DNA of 64,000 nucleotides from Sporosarcina sp. FSL K6-3457 (GTDB taxonomy: Bacteria > Bacillota > Bacilli > Bacillales_A > Planococcaceae): positions 3,551,501 through 3,615,500 of the forward strand of contig NZ_JBBOWX010000001.1 in assembly GCF_038007285.1 (NCBI RefSeq), in the 5' to 3' direction. The translations under genes were made by a program, and so were the position numbers. Positions 50,847 through 59,878 of this stretch are shown one piece after another. Each line of letters begins with the position of its first letter. The stretch's first letter is position 1. Under the pieces are notes generated by a model. That model saw nothing but the letters and a program-made list of their open reading frames with translations, had not been told where the DNA came from and did not search any database.

Positions 50847-51767
50847 TTATGATTTTCGTTTTCTTATGAATAGTAATCCCCCGCCTGCTAGAACAATTAC
50901 AATCACAATAATGAACCATACGGGACCAGCATTCGATGTTGAATCGGCTTCTACTTCACCAACTGCCTGTTCTTCCTTCACTTCAGGTTGTTCATTAGAT
51001 ACTTCTTCAACTTCCAGTTCTTCCTCTTCCGCACTCTCTTCATTGATTACTGCTTCGGTAACTTCGGCTTCAGTGTCCGCAGGTTCAGTTGGCGCGACTG
51101 GTTCAATTGTTTTTTCTACAGCCGGCTCTTCTGCTTTCTCACTAACGGTCTCTTCTTTAGAGTTAGAGGCTGCCGATTTTTCTTCTACTTTTTGTGTTAC
51201 TTCTGGTTTCTTCTCTTCTTTCGTCTCTGCTGGCTTTTGCGGTGGTGTAGCCGTCGCTTTTTCTGATTCAGTAGGTTTAGTTGTTGGAGTAGGCTCCGGC
51301 TTTTCAGCAACCGGTGCTAAAGGGATATTCGAGCTGTTAAATTTGAAGCGGATATCGTATTTATTATCATAAGTAAAACCAGGAATTCCCGTAACAATGA
51401 TATGAATCTTAGCATTAACCAATTGATCGAGGTCTTTCACTTCAAACTTCACAATACGCTTGTCATTTGCCGTGTCCTCACTGACCACTTGTACTTCAGC
51501 GCCGTTCACTTTAAAATACTGCCACCATGAGCTGTTATTCAATGTCATGACTACATGCATTTTGCCGTTTTGGACGATTAGTTTTGCTGGGCTAACGACA
51601 TATTCCGCTGTTGCTGATGTTTCACTACCCGTATCCTTCAACACGTTAAATGGCACCGTATACTCACCATCAGCATAGGGTGAAGCTGCTGCGGCTTGCT
51701 GCGGTGCAAGTATTGGGAGTATAAGCGTTGCGATCATGGCAACTAAAAAAATAATATTCTTCTTCAA
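50847..51767 (-). CDS. Membrane-tethered single-NEAT haem carrier (IsdC-like)
   Basis: 306 residues: signal peptide (1-28, APQQAAAAS), one NEAT domain (about 30-155), a long Pro/Glu/Thr-rich stalk (about 158-270) and a C-terminal hydrophobic helix with a basic tail (VWFIIVIVIVLAGGGLLF then IRKRKS). The haem-ligand motif YDNKYDIRF (YxxxY) is intact. It looks like an IsdC-type relay, but there is no LPXTG, NPKTG or NPQTN sorting signal before the helix (the sequence there is SNAGPVW). It is probably held in the membrane rather than wall-linked. Confidence 0.87.
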   Translation of the reverse strand: MKKNIIFLVAMIATLILPILAPQQAAAASPYADGEYTVPFNVLKDTGSETSATAEYVVSPAKLIVQNGKMHVVMTLNNSSWWQYFKVNGAEVQVVSEDTANDKRIVKFEVKDLDQLVNAKIHIIVTGIPGFTYDNKYDIRFKFNSSNIPLAPVAEKPEPTPTTKPTESEKATATPPQKPAETKEEKKPEVTQKVEEKSAASNSKEETVSEKAEEPAVEKTIEPVAPTEPADTEAEVTEAVINEESAEEEELEVEEVSNEQPEVKEEQAVGEVEADSTSNAGPVWFIIVIVIVLAGGGLLFIRKRKS

Positions 51768-51816
51768 ATCAAAATCTCTCCTTTATTAAGGAACTTAATT
51801 CTTGAGCAATCGCTAC

Positions 51817-51852
51817 AACGCCGGCTGTCACTGAAATAGTGACGCCGGCATT
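51817..51852 (-). other. Strong hairpin without U tract inside the haem operon
   Basis: A stem of about 15 bp (51817-51832 with 51838-51852, one bulge, GCCGGCG core) in the 294-nt gap between the SLH-NEAT and IsdC-like genes. No U run follows on either strand, so it is better explained as an mRNA-processing or stabilising structure than as a terminator. Confidence 0.6.
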
Positions 51853-51889
51853 GGGATTGCTATTCATATTATATACATTGAATTAAATA

Positions 51890-52035
51890 ATCCGACTACC
51901 CGCCGATTTCCGTTACGAGCGGACGCTTTCCGCGGGCACGGCTTCAGCCTCCTCGTCACTGCGTTCCTGTGGGGTCTTCAGCTCGCGCTGTTCCCGCCGG
52001 AGTCGCCGCTCTTCACTCCAATCGGCTGGAGAAAA
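51890..52035. repeat. Interspersed GC-rich Bacillaceae-type repeat
   Basis: A GC-rich block containing CGGACGCTTTCCGCGGGC, GCTTCAGCCTCCTCGTC, GTGGGGTCTTCAGCTCG and CCGCCGGAGTCGCCGCTC, the wording of an interspersed element common in Bacillaceae genomes (from memory). It sits in the haem operon spacer and has no coding potential. Confidence 0.7.
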
Positions 52036-52061
52036 ATTAATTCAACTTATATAGTTAATAA

Positions 52062-53957
52062 TTATTGAACTTTTTCTAATAGGAAATAAACCATTTTAAC
52101 AGCATGTGCGCGAGTTGCGTTTGCTTTTGGTTCAAATACCTTTTGACCTTTTACTTCTTTTCCGCTGATGATGCCAAGGCCTGCTGCCAAGTCAATTGAT
52201 TTTTGTGCATCAGCAGTAATGTTCTTTGTATCTGCAAATGAAACAGCGTTTGTTACGCCCTCTAGTACAGTCGCGTCCTTGAATTCAATTGCACGGATAA
52301 TCATTGTTGCCATTTGTTGACGTGTGATTTTTTCGTTCGGATTAAACTTGCCTTCATTTCCTTTAATGATACCTGCACGGCTTGCTGCTTCAATATCAGC
52401 TACAATTCCGTCCATTGCTTCTGTTACGTCAGAAAATGTTCCTTCGAAATCTTGTTTCGGTAGCTCAAGTGCACGTGACAACATCACTGCGAATTGCGCT
52501 CTTGTAATATCTTCATTTGGAGCAAACGTTGTCGCTGTTTTGCCTTTAACGATTTGTTTAGTAGCAAGTGCTTCAATATACGGTTTTGCCCATGATTTAT
52601 CGATGTCTGTAAATGTAACCGTTTCTTCAACTTCCGGTACTTCTTCTACCTCTGGTACCTCTTCAGTTGCTACTGCTTTGATGCTATCTTTATCAAAAGC
52701 AAGACGAACTGTGTAGTTACCCGTGTGGTTTGCAGCTGCTACAAATACTGTTACTTTTGCATTAACGATTACAGATAGATCCGCTACTTCAAATTCTACT
52801 ACACGTGTGTTTGCTTTTTCGTCTGTGTTAATAACTGTTGCGTCGACGAATTTGCCATCTTGTTCTACTTGGAATTCTGTAATTTGTTCGTTGTTTGTTA
52901 ATGTAAGTGCGACAAGATTTTTACCATCTTTCACTGTAAGTGCTGCCGGCGTTTCGATATATCTTGTCATAGAAGATTCTTTATCTTCCTCTTCATGTAA
53001 AGCTTTAAAGTCGATTGTAAATGCACCGTCTGTTGCTACTTCTGGTGTTTCTTCAACTTCTTCGGCTGCTACTGCTTTGATGCTTTTTGAATCAAATGAA
53101 AGGCGAACGACATGGTTGCCTGTATAGTTTTGGGCTGGCACAGAAACTGTTACTTTTGAATTCATAATAGCTGTAAGGTCTGCTACTTCAAATGCAACAA
53201 CGCGTGTGTTCGCTTTTTCATCTGTGCTAACAACTGTTGCGTCGACGTATTTACCGTCTTGCTCTACTTGGAATGCTGTGATTTGTTCGTTGTTTGTTAA
53301 TGTTAACGCAACAAGGTTTTTACCGTCTTTCACTGTAAGTGCCGCTGCTGCATCGATATATCTAGCCATTGAAGAGTCTTTGTCTTCTTTTTCGTGTAAT
53401 GCTTTAAAATCGATTGTGTATGCGCCATCTGCTACTGCTTCTGCTTCTGGTTTCACTTCAGGTGTTACTTCTGGTGTTACAGGAGCTTGGCTACCGTCAA
53501 ATTTCAAACGAAGGTCATAGCTATGGTCATACTCACCAATTCCTGGGATACCCGTTACAATAATATGTGCTTTAATATTCAATACTTTTGTAACGTCTTG
53601 GACTTCAAATTTAACGAGTCTAGTATCTGCTTTTTCATCTTCACTCACTACAACTGCTTCTACAAAGTTATCTTCTGTAAAAGTACCTGGTTGTGTTTTC
53701 TGTACTTTTAGTGACTGCCAAAATTTCGCTTGCTCTAGTGTCACATATGCATAAGTCTTACCATCTTCAACAACAATTTTAGCTGGGCTTGTCACAAAGT
53801 CTCCCGCAGTGGACTTATCATCGCTATCTGCTTTTAATACGTCAAATGTTACCTCAACTTCTTGCTTCGTCACTTCTGCGGCTTGAGATTGAAGTGCTGG
53901 GAATACTGAAAATACGACAAGTAATGCTGATAACAACATCATAATTTGCTTCTTCAT
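52062..53957 (-). CDS. S-layer-anchored haem receptor: three NEAT plus three SLH domains
   Basis: 631 residues: signal peptide (1-27), NEAT1 (about 30-155, ligand motif YDHSYDLRL), NEAT2 (about 175-295, YTGNHVVRL), NEAT3 (about 310-425, HTGNYTVRL) and three C-terminal SLH motifs (about 445-631; FTDIDKSWAKPYIEAL, FSDVTEAMDGIVADI, FADTKNITADAQKSI). NEAT2 and NEAT3 are close duplicates; both lack one Tyr of YxxxY, having YxxxH and HxxxY, so their haem binding may differ. SLH anchoring replaces sortase anchoring, similar in principle to BslK of B. anthracis. It is the second gene of the Fur-controlled operon and depends on CsaB for its wall ligand. Confidence 0.92.
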   Translation of the reverse strand: MKKQIMMLLSALLVVFSVFPALQSQAAEVTKQEVEVTFDVLKADSDDKSTAGDFVTSPAKIVVEDGKTYAYVTLEQAKFWQSLKVQKTQPGTFTEDNFVEAVVVSEDEKADTRLVKFEVQDVTKVLNIKAHIIVTGIPGIGEYDHSYDLRLKFDGSQAPVTPEVTPEVKPEAEAVADGAYTIDFKALHEKEDKDSSMARYIDAAAALTVKDGKNLVALTLTNNEQITAFQVEQDGKYVDATVVSTDEKANTRVVAFEVADLTAIMNSKVTVSVPAQNYTGNHVVRLSFDSKSIKAVAAEEVEETPEVATDGAFTIDFKALHEEEDKESSMTRYIETPAALTVKDGKNLVALTLTNNEQITEFQVEQDGKFVDATVINTDEKANTRVVEFEVADLSVIVNAKVTVFVAAANHTGNYTVRLAFDKDSIKAVATEEVPEVEEVPEVEETVTFTDIDKSWAKPYIEALATKQIVKGKTATTFAPNEDITRAQFAVMLSRALELPKQDFEGTFSDVTEAMDGIVADIEAASRAGIIKGNEGKFNPNEKITRQQMATMIIRAIEFKDATVLEGVTNAVSFADTKNITADAQKSIDLAAGLGIISGKEVKGQKVFEPKANATRAHAVKMVYFLLEKVQ

Positions 53958-53981
53958 TCGTTTCTCTCCTTTAATAGATCG

Positions 53982-54665
53982 TTATTTTTTAGATGAACTA
54001 AATTTGCGCGCAATTATCACAATAGCTGCGGCAAGTACTGCAATAAGTATATATAGAATTACATTGTTCCCTATTCCCTCATCTGTTGTTGATCCAGAAT
54101 CAGATGAACCAACGACAACAGCAGGTGCGTCTGTCACTTGCATTGTCTCCAAATCAAAATTCAAACGAACGGTATACTTATGGTCATACACTGGTACCAT
54201 ATCTTCAATCTTTACGTGCATCTGCATCAACACGGGCTGTGAAATATCTCCATCCACCTGAAACGCAATGACACGCTGGTCATTTTCTGTATCCTCACTC
54301 ACAACATCCACGTCGACAAATGACTCACCATTCGTAGCTGTCAGAACCTTAACCCACTCACTGCGGTTAACCGTGAATTGTATATATTGAATCCCGTTAT
54401 CGACGGTAAGTGTTGCTGGCTTCTCAAAATAATCATTTGCAATAGATACAGAATCACTATCTGCCTGCAACATCTCGTACTCTACAACATATGTACCGTT
54501 TGATAATTCAGCAGCAACAGCTTCTGGCAATTGGAAGACAAACAGCAAACACCCCAGTATAGTCGCGAAAAACGATCTCGCTAACATTCTTTTCGCAAAC
54601 GATACCTTTTTGCTTCCAACAAACTTTGCAGTAGGCAAACTCCCTTCTAACTCCCTTCTAATCAT
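53982..54665 (-). CDS. Single-NEAT protein with C-terminal membrane helix
   Basis: 227 residues: a long signal region (about 1-51, ending PEAVAAE), one NEAT domain (52-180) with an intact ligand motif YDHKYTVRLNF, and a C-terminal helix with a basic tail (VILYILIAVLAAAIVIIARK then FSSSKK). No sortase signal is visible. It is the first gene after the Fur-box promoter. The annotated ATG at 54665 has no good ribosome site; a tandem TTAGAAGGGAG follows it, so initiation may be a few codons downstream. Confidence 0.86.
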   Translation of the reverse strand: MIRRELEGSLPTAKFVGSKKVSFAKRMLARSFFATILGCLLFVFQLPEAVAAELSNGTYVVEYEMLQADSDSVSIANDYFEKPATLTVDNGIQYIQFTVNRSEWVKVLTATNGESFVDVDVVSEDTENDQRVIAFQVDGDISQPVLMQMHVKIEDMVPVYDHKYTVRLNFDLETMQVTDAPAVVVGSSDSGSTTDEGIGNNVILYILIAVLAAAIVIIARKFSSSKK

Positions 54666-54694
54666 AAGTATTTTTTTACATTCAACCTATATAT

Positions 54695-54754
54695 TGAGAA
54701 TGATTATCACTACGTGTCTCTTTCTAATAATAACTGATAGAATACTAATGTCAA
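54695..54754 (-). promoter_or_regulatory. Fur-controlled promoter of the haem operon
   Basis: TTGACA (54749-54754) and TATTAT (54727-54732), 16 bp apart on the minus strand. A 15-nt Fur box TGATAATCATTCTCA (54695-54709) matches the 7-1-7 consensus with one mismatch. It lies about 10-25 bp after the predicted start point, where bound Fur-Fe would block elongation or initiation. Confidence 0.88.
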
Positions 54755-54894
54755 CGAGTCATTAGACCTTTCACAAACTGTTCACATTTTTTATTAAAAA
54801 GTCGTGTCAAAGAGCCCATTGTACGATAATTAATTCAAAAAAATGCCTATACAATTTCACGGAAAGGTTTTTGAATTTAATAAAAAATTGCATG

Positions 54895-55034
54895 TCATAT
54901 ACGCATATTCACACGAACAACTTCAACTCAGGAAAAGAAATCACAATTCCAGCTGATGTTATCCAAAATGCAATCAGCCTGGAAGATTTCTTGAAAGCAC
55001 TGGAAGCAAAAAAGTGGAAGAGGCTAAGAAATAA
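54895..55034 (+). pseudogene. Remnant of a stalk-domain protein paralogue
   Basis: A plus-strand fragment reads NFNSGKEITIPADVIQNAI then SLEDFLKALEA, clearly related to the C-terminus of the intact downstream gene (KEIKVPAEVIKNAIT, MEEFMKILEAELEKAL). A run of six A near 55008-55013 breaks the frame; removing one A restores KKVEEAKK and a stop at 55032-55034. No start or upstream homology is visible, so it is the decayed 3' end of a duplicated gene. It still carries its own terminator. Confidence 0.82.
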
Positions 55035-55043
55035 GTACTTTTG

Positions 55044-55084
55044 AAATGGAATAAGATCCTCTATGAGCCTATTCCATTTTTTAT
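55044..55084 (+). terminator. Terminator behind the gene remnant
   Basis: The stem AAATGGAATA/TATTCCATTT (55044-55053 with 55070-55079) is followed by TTTATTTTT on the plus strand. Confidence 0.85.
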
Positions 55085-55207
55085 TTTTGCTATTTTAAAA
55101 GAAAAATTCAATAATAACTGAAACCTTTTTGGCATATATTCGTATTTGTAGTATACTTACTTTGTTGTAAGTATTTTTTTCCAAAAGACAATAGGAGGTT
55201 TTATCAG

Positions 55208-56629
55208 ATGAAGAAGTTAGCTACATTGGTTATTGCGCTTGTTTTTGTACTTTCATTCGCATTACCACAAGGTTCAGCATTTGCACAATCCGACGCAGTA
55301 ACAGTATACGTCGATGGTGTCGAAGTTAAAGGGTACGAGCAGGCATTTGTGTCACACGACCAAGTTCTATTGCCAGTCGAAGATCTATTTAACGAAGCAG
55401 GTTTCAAAGTTTCAAAGGACAGTAAGTCAGGTGCAGTAAACGTTTCAAATACTTACTTGACGGTTGACTTCAAAGCAAGTGCTAGTACGATTGAAGTAAA
55501 TGGTAAGAAAGCAGATACTCAATTCCCACTAACACTACAAAACTACGGAAACTATATTTCTGGTGAGTTTTTAGCTACATTAGAAGGGTTTGAGGTTGAA
55601 GTTGCTGAAGACCAAAAATCAGTAAACGTTACAACAAACCGTCTAGCTGAAGAAGAGGTTGCTGCACTTTTGGCAAAATCAGCTGCAGTTGAATTGGACA
55701 GCTTTTCAACAAAAATGACAATGGATATGAAAATGGAATCTTCACTTGAAGAAGAAGCTATTGACATGAAAATGGACATCACAATGGACCAAATCATGGA
55801 TCCAATGTCACTTTACACATTGACTAAAATGTCAACAAACTTCGCTGGTGAAAAAATGGAAGAGACTTCTGGTATTTATCTTACAGAAGAAGGTTACTTC
55901 CAACAAATCGGTGATGTTTGGGTAAAGTATGAAGACGAATTAACAGAAGGCTTACTAGATGTTGCAGGTCAAGAAGATTTACTTGCACAATTAGAAGCGT
56001 TACAAACGAAATTCACAAAAGGTCTTAACATCTACGAATACGACGATGTATACGTAATGACACAAACAATTTCAAATGAAGAGTTTAGCGAAATGATGGA
56101 CGAAGTTATGTCTTTACTTTTAGGTTCAGGACTAACTGAAACTATTGCTGTTGATACAGAAGCTACTGAAGTAGAAGCTACTGAAGAAGTAGCTACTGAA
56201 GAAGAAGCTACTGAAGAGGCAGCTACTGAAGAAGAAGCTACTGAAGAGGCAGCTACTGAAGAAGAAGCTACTGAAGAGGCAGCTACTGAAGAAGAAGCTA
56301 CTGAAGAAGTAGTTATTGAAGAACTAGATTTTGAAGGTCTTTTTGATGGTCTTGAGTTCAACATCGAAGAGTTCTATATCGTTTCTACAATCGATAAAGA
56401 AACATTATTCCCACTAGATGTATCTGCAGTTGCTAACATTACAATGACTATGGACGAAGATACAATCACAATCAGCTTGCTACTTGATGGTACATTCAGC
56501 GACTTTAACGCTGTAAAAGAAATCAAAGTTCCTGCTGAAGTTATCAAAAACGCAATCACTATGGAAGAATTCATGAAAATTCTTGAAGCTGAACTTGAAA
56601 AAGCATTAGCTGAAGAAGTAGCAGCATAA
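55208..56629 (+). CDS. Secreted protein with copper-amine-oxidase-type stalk domain
   Basis: 473 residues. Signal peptide (1-27, SAFAQ), a stalk domain like the N-terminus of copper amine oxidases (about 30-145; VYVDGVEVKGY, LLPVEDLFNEAGFKV, YISGEFLATLEGF), a beta-rich lipoprotein-like domain with Met-rich strands (MTMDMKMESSLEEEAID, TEEGYFQQIGDVWVKYE), then a Glu/Thr/Ala repeat (EEATEEAATE, about 320-370) and a final conserved helix pair. The central domain resembles DUF6612-type envelope proteins. Good AGGAGG site. A decayed paralogue lies just upstream. Role unknown; it is exported and probably wall-associated. Confidence 0.78.
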   Translation: MKKLATLVIALVFVLSFALPQGSAFAQSDAVTVYVDGVEVKGYEQAFVSHDQVLLPVEDLFNEAGFKVSKDSKSGAVNVSNTYLTVDFKASASTIEVNGKKADTQFPLTLQNYGNYISGEFLATLEGFEVEVAEDQKSVNVTTNRLAEEEVAALLAKSAAVELDSFSTKMTMDMKMESSLEEEAIDMKMDITMDQIMDPMSLYTLTKMSTNFAGEKMEETSGIYLTEEGYFQQIGDVWVKYEDELTEGLLDVAGQEDLLAQLEALQTKFTKGLNIYEYDDVYVMTQTISNEEFSEMMDEVMSLLLGSGLTETIAVDTEATEVEATEEVATEEEATEEAATEEEATEEAATEEEATEEAATEEEATEEVVIEELDFEGLFDGLEFNIEEFYIVSTIDKETLFPLDVSAVANITMTMDEDTITISLLLDGTFSDFNAVKEIKVPAEVIKNAITMEEFMKILEAELEKALAEEVAA

Positions 56630-56640
56630 TAAGTATATGT

Positions 56641-56682
56641 AAAAGCGGAACAAGCTCCTGGCGAGCTTGTTCCGCTTTTTTG
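56641..56682 (+). terminator. Bidirectional terminator between convergent genes
   Basis: A perfect 17-bp stem (56641-56657 with 56663-56679), with a U run on each strand. It serves the stalk-domain gene and the S-layer gene. Confidence 0.93.
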
Positions 56683-56724
56683 TGTGCATAACTTTATTCA
56701 AGTGCCTGCACCGCTGTCATTCGA

Positions 56725-59577
56725 TTATTGAGTTACTGTAATTAATTTAAAGTTTAACGGGTTATTCACTACATCTAATACATTTTTCTTATCAGCTAAC
56801 TTAACGACTACGCCTGCTTTCATATCTGCATCAGTGAATGTAGTTTTTTCACCTTCTAATGAAATCACTACTTCTTTAGCACCTTCACCTTTTACTTCCG
56901 CTACAGAAGTACTAATAGCAGTAGTTGAATTACCAATAAATAATTCAAACGCATCAGCATCCACTGTCACACTTTCACTGAATGTTAATGTGATTTTGTT
57001 GTCAGCCGTTAACACTGCTTTTGTTACTGTTGGTGCAATATTTTCGTTAAGTTTAACTGTTCCTTCGTATTTGTCCATAACCACGGAAGAACCTTTTGCT
57101 TTTACATTTTCAATAACGACATTACGCTCGCCAGTAAAATTGTTTGAACCAGCCTTCAATTTAAGTGTTACTTTGTTTAAAGTACCTGCATTTACAGTAG
57201 CAGATTCTACTTCTGCATCAGCAATTTTATAGTTAGAAGCAATTGTTGCCGTTGCAGCATCTACTTCTTGATCAAAAGTAACGACAACTACGTTGTTATC
57301 AGTTCCAAGTTGGTTTACACCATTTTTTTCAACTTTAATTTTCTCTTCAGTTGCTGGTGTACCATCTTCACCACGTGTGAATGTTACTACTTGGACGTTT
57401 GCTGCTGTTTTATTAGTTTCACTTACTACACTTGTGAAATCAAGGTCAAGTTGGTATGCTGCACCCTTCTTATCAGCCTTTCCAAGTAGATCAGTAAGTG
57501 CTACACGAACAACTTTTTTGTTGTTATCGTCTTTGTAATCAAGATCTGCCGCAGATAGATCAGTAACATTATGAGTTACGGAATCTTTCACGTATGAGCC
57601 TGTAGCTTTAACTTTAGACACTGCTTTTGTAAGCTTAACATTTTTGTCAAAAGTGATTTCTAGGTATTCTTTTTCTTTATCAACAACAACTTTTGTTGAT
57701 AGAACTTTTGGTGCAACAGTATCTTTAACAAATGATACTACTTTACTGAATGTTGCTGTCTCACCAGATAGATCAGTAATAACCTTGTTAGCAGCAGTTG
57801 TTACTGTTGTCAAACCATCAAGGTCATTTGCAACTGTTACGATATAAGTTGTCGGATCTTGCTGATCTTTTTCAATTAAAGTAACAGCATTTTGTGTTGA
57901 GCCAGCTGAAACATTAATTGCGTCATTTGCTGGTGTTTGGATTTCTTCAGAGAATTTGATTGTAAATTTCTTCGGACCCACTTGTACCATTTCAGTAACC
58001 GTCGGCGCTACTCCGTCTTTTGCACCTTTTTGGAATGTCACTTTTGCTGGGTTTGGTGTAATCAGATTACCAGCCATATCTTTTGCACCGATGAATGTTG
58101 CAGTGATTGCTTGACCAACTTCTGCAACAGAAAGATCATAGATCACTTCTTGTGCTCCTGTTGAAAGGTCACCTGTAATTCCAGTTACTTTTGTTCCATC
58201 AGCAAGTGTAAATTGAACACTAGAAGCAGCGATCGCTTGCATCGGTTCAGAGAAACTTACTTTAACTTTAGATGCACTGACATTCGTAGTTCCCAAAATT
58301 GTAGGAGCAGTTTTGTCTGCAGCAATTGTAATCGTTGCTTCATATTTATCGATAGTAGCACCAGTTACTGATTTCAATCCATTCACTACAACATCATAGC
58401 GTTTTGAAAGAACATTTCCAGCTGTGATTATCAATGTTTTTCCATCCTTGCTAAGTTCACCTTTAAGTGATCCAGCAGGTACTCCATCTAAAGAAGTTAA
58501 AGAAATCACATTAGTTTTAATGGCACCATTAGTATCTAGTACTGATTTTGCATCTACAGCTGTGCTGAATTTAACTTCAACCTGTGTAGCATTCAGAGCA
58601 TTCACTTCAGTAACAAAGCGATCTTCTGCTGTAAAGTTAAATGTTACAGCAATTGTTTTTTCTACTTTTTCTTCGCCTTTAGTAAGTGTAACAACGTAGT
58701 CTCCTGCAGTTTTGCCTGCTGCTACTTTCGCTGCTACTCCTTCTTCTTTCACAAGACCATCAACATATGCTTGTACTGCTGCTAATTTGTTTGCATCCGT
58801 TGCATATTCGCCACGTGAAACTATTACTTCACCCGCTACTACTTGTTTAGCAGCCTCTTCTACTGCTACTAGGTCTTCATTCACTTCTGGCGCTTTCACA
58901 GCAGAGTAGTCTGTATTCATTGATTTATGAAGGAATGTCGCAAACTGTCCACGAGTTGTCGTGTTTTTAGGATTGAAGTTCGGTGCAATCGGGTTCGTAA
59001 TATCGAAGAAATCAAGAACGTCGATAGCTGGACGTGCTTCAGCTTTCGCTTTACCTAGGTCAATAACGTCTTTTTTGAAATCTTGTGCTTTAACGTAAGT
59101 GACAAGATCCATATTGTGTACTTGATCAAAAGCACGAACAATGACGACTGCCATATTTTCACGCGTAATATTATCGCCCGCTAATAGACGACCATTGCTA
59201 CCATTGAACACACCATTTTCTTTGACAACTGCAGCATATTGCAATAATTCATCATTTGATTTTGCTGTCAAATCAGCGAAACGCATATTAGTTTTATAGT
59301 CTGCTGGCACTTTATAACCTTCTGCTACAAGCCATTTCCCCATCAATTTAACAACATCAGAACGAGTCAATGTTTTGTTCGGTAGGAATGTACCATCGGG
59401 ATAACCCGTGATAACCCCTGCATCAGATAGAGCATCGATTGCTGTTTCATGCGTATTTCCTTTTGTATCTTGGAAATCTTTCGCACTTGCAACTGGTGCT
59501 ACCGCAGTCGCTACTAGGGCCGCTGACGCCGCACCTAGTACAAATTTTTTATATTTTGTTGATGAATAATTAGCCAT
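56725..59577 (-). CDS. S-layer protein with N-terminal SLH domains
   Basis: About 950 residues. Signal peptide (1-31, APVASA), three SLH motifs (about 32-225; FQDTKGNTHETAIDALSDAG, FADLTAKSNDELLQYAA, FKKDVIDLGKAKAEAR), then repeated Ig-like beta domains with motifs such as KVSFSEPMQAIAAS, KFTIKFSEEIQTPA and KITLTFSESVTVDADAF typical of Bacillus-group S-layer assembly domains. The frame extends to 59640, but the ATG at 59577 has AGGAGG 10 nt upstream. Probably the main S-layer subunit, attached through CsaB-pyruvylated polymer. A single-gene unit with a strong bidirectional terminator. Confidence 0.9.
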   Translation of the reverse strand: MANYSSTKYKKFVLGAASAALVATAVAPVASAKDFQDTKGNTHETAIDALSDAGVITGYPDGTFLPNKTLTRSDVVKLMGKWLVAEGYKVPADYKTNMRFADLTAKSNDELLQYAAVVKENGVFNGSNGRLLAGDNITRENMAVVIVRAFDQVHNMDLVTYVKAQDFKKDVIDLGKAKAEARPAIDVLDFFDITNPIAPNFNPKNTTTRGQFATFLHKSMNTDYSAVKAPEVNEDLVAVEEAAKQVVAGEVIVSRGEYATDANKLAAVQAYVDGLVKEEGVAAKVAAGKTAGDYVVTLTKGEEKVEKTIAVTFNFTAEDRFVTEVNALNATQVEVKFSTAVDAKSVLDTNGAIKTNVISLTSLDGVPAGSLKGELSKDGKTLIITAGNVLSKRYDVVVNGLKSVTGATIDKYEATITIAADKTAPTILGTTNVSASKVKVSFSEPMQAIAASSVQFTLADGTKVTGITGDLSTGAQEVIYDLSVAEVGQAITATFIGAKDMAGNLITPNPAKVTFQKGAKDGVAPTVTEMVQVGPKKFTIKFSEEIQTPANDAINVSAGSTQNAVTLIEKDQQDPTTYIVTVANDLDGLTTVTTAANKVITDLSGETATFSKVVSFVKDTVAPKVLSTKVVVDKEKEYLEITFDKNVKLTKAVSKVKATGSYVKDSVTHNVTDLSAADLDYKDDNNKKVVRVALTDLLGKADKKGAAYQLDLDFTSVVSETNKTAANVQVVTFTRGEDGTPATEEKIKVEKNGVNQLGTDNNVVVVTFDQEVDAATATIASNYKIADAEVESATVNAGTLNKVTLKLKAGSNNFTGERNVVIENVKAKGSSVVMDKYEGTVKLNENIAPTVTKAVLTADNKITLTFSESVTVDADAFELFIGNSTTAISTSVAEVKGEGAKEVVISLEGEKTTFTDADMKAGVVVKLADKKNVLDVVNNPLNFKLITVTQ

Positions 59578-59735
59578 TACTTCATTTCCTCCTCTAGAAT
59601 AAATAGAAATGGTACAGCTTATGTACCTTGGGCGTTGCACCTTTTATAGTAGCATGATAGCAAGCCTCTATCAGCGTCCAATTTTTGGATGTTTGCTATT
59701 TACTAGAATAATAGGCGGAGGAGTTGTGTGACTTG

Positions 59736-59798
59736 CTTTGCGCGCAGGAACTCTCACTTTGCGCGCAGGAACACCCGCTTTGCGCGCAAGGTTCTTCA
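59736..59798. repeat. Array G: three 21-nt units, core CTTTGCGCGCAGGAAC
   Basis: CTTTGCGCGC starts at 59736, 59757 and 59778, exactly 21 nt apart. The core is nearly that of array C (CTTTGCGCGCGGGAGAC), in the same orientation. It lies in the 301-nt gap between the S-layer gene start and the ptsI terminator. No other element was recognised in that gap. Confidence 0.88.
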
Positions 59799-59818
59799 TT
59801 TCAGCTTAAAACCCATAT

Positions 59819-59862
59819 AAAAAACAGTACCCCTAGAATGATTATTCACTCCAAGGATACTG
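59819..59862 (-). terminator. Terminator of ptsHI
   Basis: A 17-bp stem with G-U pairs (59825-59841 with 59846-59862) followed by TTTTTTATAT on the minus strand. Confidence 0.85.
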
Positions 59863-59878
59863 CTTATCATATTTAACC

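Noticed and set aside
50847..54665. LPXTG-type cell-wall anchoring of the NEAT proteins
   Set aside because: The C-termini have a helix and basic tail but no recognisable sortase motif; membrane or SLH anchoring fits better.
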